Positions 55,585 through 57,696 of a stretch of 57,696 nt of DNA are shown piece by piece; positions within the stretch are counted from its first letter, which is position 1, and each line of letters opens with the position of its first letter. The translations under genes were made by a program, and so were the position numbers. Source of the stretch: Terriglobia bacterium. GTDB taxonomy: Bacteria; Acidobacteriota; Terriglobia; Versatilivoradales; Versatilivoraceae. The DNA lies in contig JAKUNG010000021.1 in NCBI GenBank assembly GCA_022452285.1, positions 3,193-60,888 on the forward strand. Reading direction: 5' to 3'. The notes under the pieces were generated by a model. That model made no database searches and was not told where the DNA came from. It saw only the letters and a program-made list of their open reading frames with translations.

Positions 55585-55740
55585 TCATGAATTTATAATT
55601 TGAACAGATGGCTGTTGAAGGTCAATTTCTTCCCAGATCTCTGGATTGGTATAGACTTTATCTAGAACCTCCAAAGCTCTCTGATTGACACTGGGAGCAA
55701 GATTCATATACCTCATTGTTGTTTCTATTGAAGAGTGCAT
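55585..55740 (-). pseudogene. Tyrosine recombinase (integrase) C-terminal remnant
   Basis: The last 51 codons of what was an integrase. The sequence HSSIETTMRYMNLAPSVNQR carries the last conserved His and the nucleophile Tyr of tyrosine recombinases, ahead of a typical C-terminal helix (ALEVLDKVY). Upstream of the His the expected LG and the Arg and first His of the active site are gone; the sequence changes into the end of the 351-residue gene, which overlaps this frame. It is therefore a broken gene that cannot be active alone. The junction near 55735-55812 probably marks an old recombination or deletion. Confidence 0.8.
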
Positions 55741-55745
55741 AGGAA

Positions 55746-56801
55746 CTATTCTGCTAAATGTGAAAAGGGATATCTGGGATGTGGAACAGATTTTTTCTGA
55801 TAGGATTTCCAAATGTTATTAATGTAAATTCTGGGTCTGCCAGCTGTCTTGAAAATAATAGAGACAACCTTAAACAGGTCACTCTGGAATTCCTCTGCCC
55901 TCACTCCTGCTCTGTTCCATCTGGCATCCTCAGTTAATTCCCATGCAGACCTGTCCATTTTGAAATCATTAAACAGCTCTATAACACCAGCCATTGTGCT
56001 GACTGCATATGGATCTGAAGGTCTGCCCTTGTTAAGACCTGCCCTGTCAATCTCTTCTTTTTGAATTTTTAAATATTTCTGGAATGATTTCAGGTCTTCC
56101 AGCAATCTAGGAACTAATTGCTTATTTTCTCCTGATACTCCTTGACTCCAGTGATATCCTCCCAAGCCTTTTTCTTTGAGAAGAAAGTTTTCAAGGAGTT
56201 TTTCTTTCCTGCTTTCCCTGATGTATTTCCTGTTCTCAAGCTTTACAGGTTTACCTGATTTTAACTCTTCTTCAGTGATGTTTAGATCTCCATCCTCAAT
56301 GTGATAAACCATCTCTTTTTCTACTTCTAGCTCTTTCAAAAGGGCATGGATGTGTCTGTCTAAATAGTTCAGATATCCATAGACCTTTGTCTTAGAAGGC
56401 TCATCAAGTTCTTTGTCCATCAAAGGAAGATGCCACTGATAATAAGCAGTCAAGTACCTGCAACCTTCAATGAAGGAAAAATCAATAGGAATGGAAATAT
56501 CAAAACCTATCTTGACTGGGTTCTTTGTCCATCCAGAGGCATAGAGGGCTGCAAACAGATTCCTTGCATGAGCTGTTCTTGGAGTCCTTAGTACTTTTCC
56601 TTTGGAAACCTCTTTCAGATAAATGAGATCCTCACCATCAAACTCAATATCTTCTGTAGAAGGGAAGTTGTCCTGACCATTCTCTGGTCTTTCTTCTGGT
56701 GCTATTGGCAGATCATCAAAGACTCCCTGATAATGATGTTCAGGTCTTCTTGAGAAAGGATACTTTGCAGGTTTTTGTTCTGTCTCTTTCTTGGGAACCA
56801 T
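55746..56801 (-). CDS. Hypothetical protein, mobile-element associated
   Basis: A 351-residue protein I do not recognise. It is rich in charged residues, especially Lys and Glu (for example ELEVEKEMVYHIEDGDLNIT), has no signal peptide or membrane segment, and seems mostly helical. Local features such as KSYQKKSVPHPRYPFSHLAE at the end and KGRPSDPYAVSTM in the middle do not point to a function I can name. It lies next to an integrase remnant, so it may be cargo or a plasmid/phage-type gene. The start is ATG at 56801 without a clear ribosome binding site. Confidence 0.6.
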   Translation of the reverse strand: MVPKKETEQKPAKYPFSRRPEHHYQGVFDDLPIAPEERPENGQDNFPSTEDIEFDGEDLIYLKEVSKGKVLRTPRTAHARNLFAALYASGWTKNPVKIGFDISIPIDFSFIEGCRYLTAYYQWHLPLMDKELDEPSKTKVYGYLNYLDRHIHALLKELEVEKEMVYHIEDGDLNITEEELKSGKPVKLENRKYIRESRKEKLLENFLLKEKGLGGYHWSQGVSGENKQLVPRLLEDLKSFQKYLKIQKEEIDRAGLNKGRPSDPYAVSTMAGVIELFNDFKMDRSAWELTEDARWNRAGVRAEEFQSDLFKVVSIIFKTAGRPRIYINNIWKSYQKKSVPHPRYPFSHLAE

Positions 56802-56923
56802 GCCTTATAATACTGCTCCCTGCCTACCCATGCAATTGAAAGAGAGTTCAGAAAAAAATAAAAATATATTTTGATTGTTGTAAAATTGTAGAAACTTCCT
56901 TAACAAATAAAAAGGCTAAGACC

Positions 56924-57388
56924 ATGAGAATTTTGAACTACCTCCTAATAGCAGTTCTCCTGACTGGAGGCTCCAGTGTGTTTGGGCAGGATGAAACACC
57001 AAACCCAACTCAAGAGCAAGTTAGGGAAAATATTAGGAAGGCTGAGCAGGGATTTGCTGAGGCTCAAAGTGTTTTAGGATTGATGTATTCCTTAGGTCTG
57101 GGTGTTCCTCAAGATAGCAAAGAGGCTGCGAAGTGGTATAAAAGATCTGCTGAGCAGGGATTTGCTCATGGTCAATTCAGTTTGGGAGTGATGTATTACT
57201 TTGCTGAAGGAGTTCCAAAGGACGATGTCCTATCCTACAAGTGGTTCAACTTATCTGCTGCTCAAGGAAATAAAAATTCTGCTGAATTAAGAAATGTCCT
57301 AGCCACTAAAATGACACCTTCCCAGATCAAAAAAGCCCAGAAACTAGCTAGAGAATTCAAACCTAAGAAGGAAAAACCCAAGAAGTAA
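56924..57388 (+). CDS. Exported Sel1-repeat protein
   Basis: A 154-residue protein with a signal peptide (about 1-22, cleavage after VFG). It holds two clear Sel1-like repeats and a partial third: AEAQSVLGLMYSLGLGVPQD with KEAAKWYKRSAEQG, then AHGQFSLGVMYYFAEGVPKD with VLSYKWFNLSAAQG. Sel1 repeats form alpha-solenoids for protein-protein contacts, often in the periplasm. The Lys/Pro-rich C terminus (FKPKKEKPKK) is probably flexible. A similar AT-rich stretch containing TTGATTG(T/C)TG flanks the gene on both sides. Partner unknown. Confidence 0.85.
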   Translation: MRILNYLLIAVLLTGGSSVFGQDETPNPTQEQVRENIRKAEQGFAEAQSVLGLMYSLGLGVPQDSKEAAKWYKRSAEQGFAHGQFSLGVMYYFAEGVPKDDVLSYKWFNLSAAQGNKNSAELRNVLATKMTPSQIKKAQKLAREFKPKKEKPKK

Positions 57389-57409
57389 TTAAAAAAATAA
57401 AAAATATAT

Positions 57410-57696
57410 ATGTTGATTGCTGACATCGTTTTAGTAATTCATTTTTGCGTTGTGATTTTTATGATTTCTGGGTTTGTTCTTATACCAATTGGTTACAAGT
57501 TCGATTGGGGTTGGATTGCAAATACAAGGTTAAGAATATTTCATACTGGAATGATGGTGTTCATCACACTGGAAACATTATTGGGAATAACCTGCCCACT
57601 CACTTCCATTGAAAATAGTTTACGTGGAATTTATCAGTCTGAATCATTTATTGAATATTGGATTACACAAATCATTTATTGGGACGTTCCAGCCCA
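57410..57696 (+). CDS. DUF2784-like membrane protein, partial (3' end off the window)
   Basis: The first 95 codons of a gene cut by the right edge. The translation opens MLIADIVLVIHFCVVIFMIS, a membrane helix typical of the family, then has a loop and a second helix. It also shows GITCPLTSIENSLRG, the G-x-x-CPLT-x-x-E-N pattern I associate with DUF2784, and continues towards a third helix. The function of the family is not known. It starts 22 bp after the Sel1-repeat gene. No clear ribosome binding site is seen in the A-rich leader. Confidence 0.75.
   Translation, partial: MLIADIVLVIHFCVVIFMISGFVLIPIGYKFDWGWIANTRLRIFHTGMMVFITLETLLGITCPLTSIENSLRGIYQSESFIEYWITQIIYWDVPA

Noticed and set aside
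1..57696. CRISPR arrays, rRNA genes, insertion sequences or an intact prophage
   Set aside because: No regularly spaced repeats, rRNA-like stretches, transposase genes or phage structural genes were seen; the only mobile trace is the integrase remnant near 55.6 kb.
1..57696. A selenoprotein gene with in-frame TGA in the window
   Set aside because: Every gene ending in TGA that I examined reaches its family's normal length, and no coding sequence seems to continue past the stop.

Overview
The window is AT-rich DNA (low GC judged by eye) from a Gram-negative bacterium. LpxB and an LpxL/HtrB-type acyltransferase show that it makes lipid A. Complete biosynthetic operons, a selenocysteine tRNA, a ModABC molybdate importer, many lipid genes and frequent TTG/GTG starts fit an uncultured, probably aquatic proteobacterium-like lineage. 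The PhyH and dimethylformamidase-like genes recall marine deltaproteobacteria-like groups such as SAR324, but that placement is a guess and no rRNA is present to test it.

Layout. (1) 1-3741, minus strand: a catabolic-looking trio of dimethylformamidase-like large subunit, secreted esterase and a partial phytanoyl-CoA dioxygenase. (2) 4126-5448: a bicupin lipoprotein and a CDGSH iron-sulfur protein. (3) 5540-17628: a long co-directional run hisC-hisB-hisH-hisA-hisF-hisIE-trpE-trpG-trpD-trpC-trpF-trpB-trpA-aroQ, giving most of histidine synthesis (hisG and hisD are not here) and all of chorismate-to-tryptophan. (4) 17738-19093: a two-subunit 3-oxoacid CoA-transferase. (5) 19146-25356, minus: dienelactone hydrolase family protein, pyruvate kinase, elongation factor P, Xaa-Pro aminopeptidase, membrane glycosyltransferase. 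(6) 25705-37418, plus: GT87-like membrane glycosyltransferase, NAD kinase, alkyltransferase-like protein, modABC, lpxL, lpxB, a metal-site-less M1 peptidase homologue with TPRs, and a GAF-GAF-ANTAR regulator. (7) 37670-39384, minus: unknown exported protein and a Nudix hydrolase. (8) 39562-39658: selC (tRNA-Sec), then an aldehyde dehydrogenase with a hydrophobic tail.

(9) 41374-52983, minus: the most interesting part, nine co-directional lipid genes. In transcription order they are a HAD-like/fatty acyl reductase fusion, a thioester-reductase-like SDR, a polysaccharide pyruvyl transferase family protein, an acyl-AMP ligase, an enoyl-CoA hydratase family protein, a discrete acyl carrier protein, a second acyl-AMP ligase, a diacylglycerol-kinase-family protein and a PlsC acyltransferase. 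Together these could activate a fatty acid, load it on a carrier, reduce it to aldehyde or alcohol and build it into a glycero- or glycolipid. The product cannot be read from sequence.

(10) 53429-57696: di-haem cytochrome c peroxidase lipoprotein, a Mit_KHE1-like membrane protein, then a patch with a tyrosine-recombinase remnant, an unknown 351-residue protein, a Sel1-repeat protein and a partial DUF2784-like membrane protein. The remnant suggests past element activity at this end.
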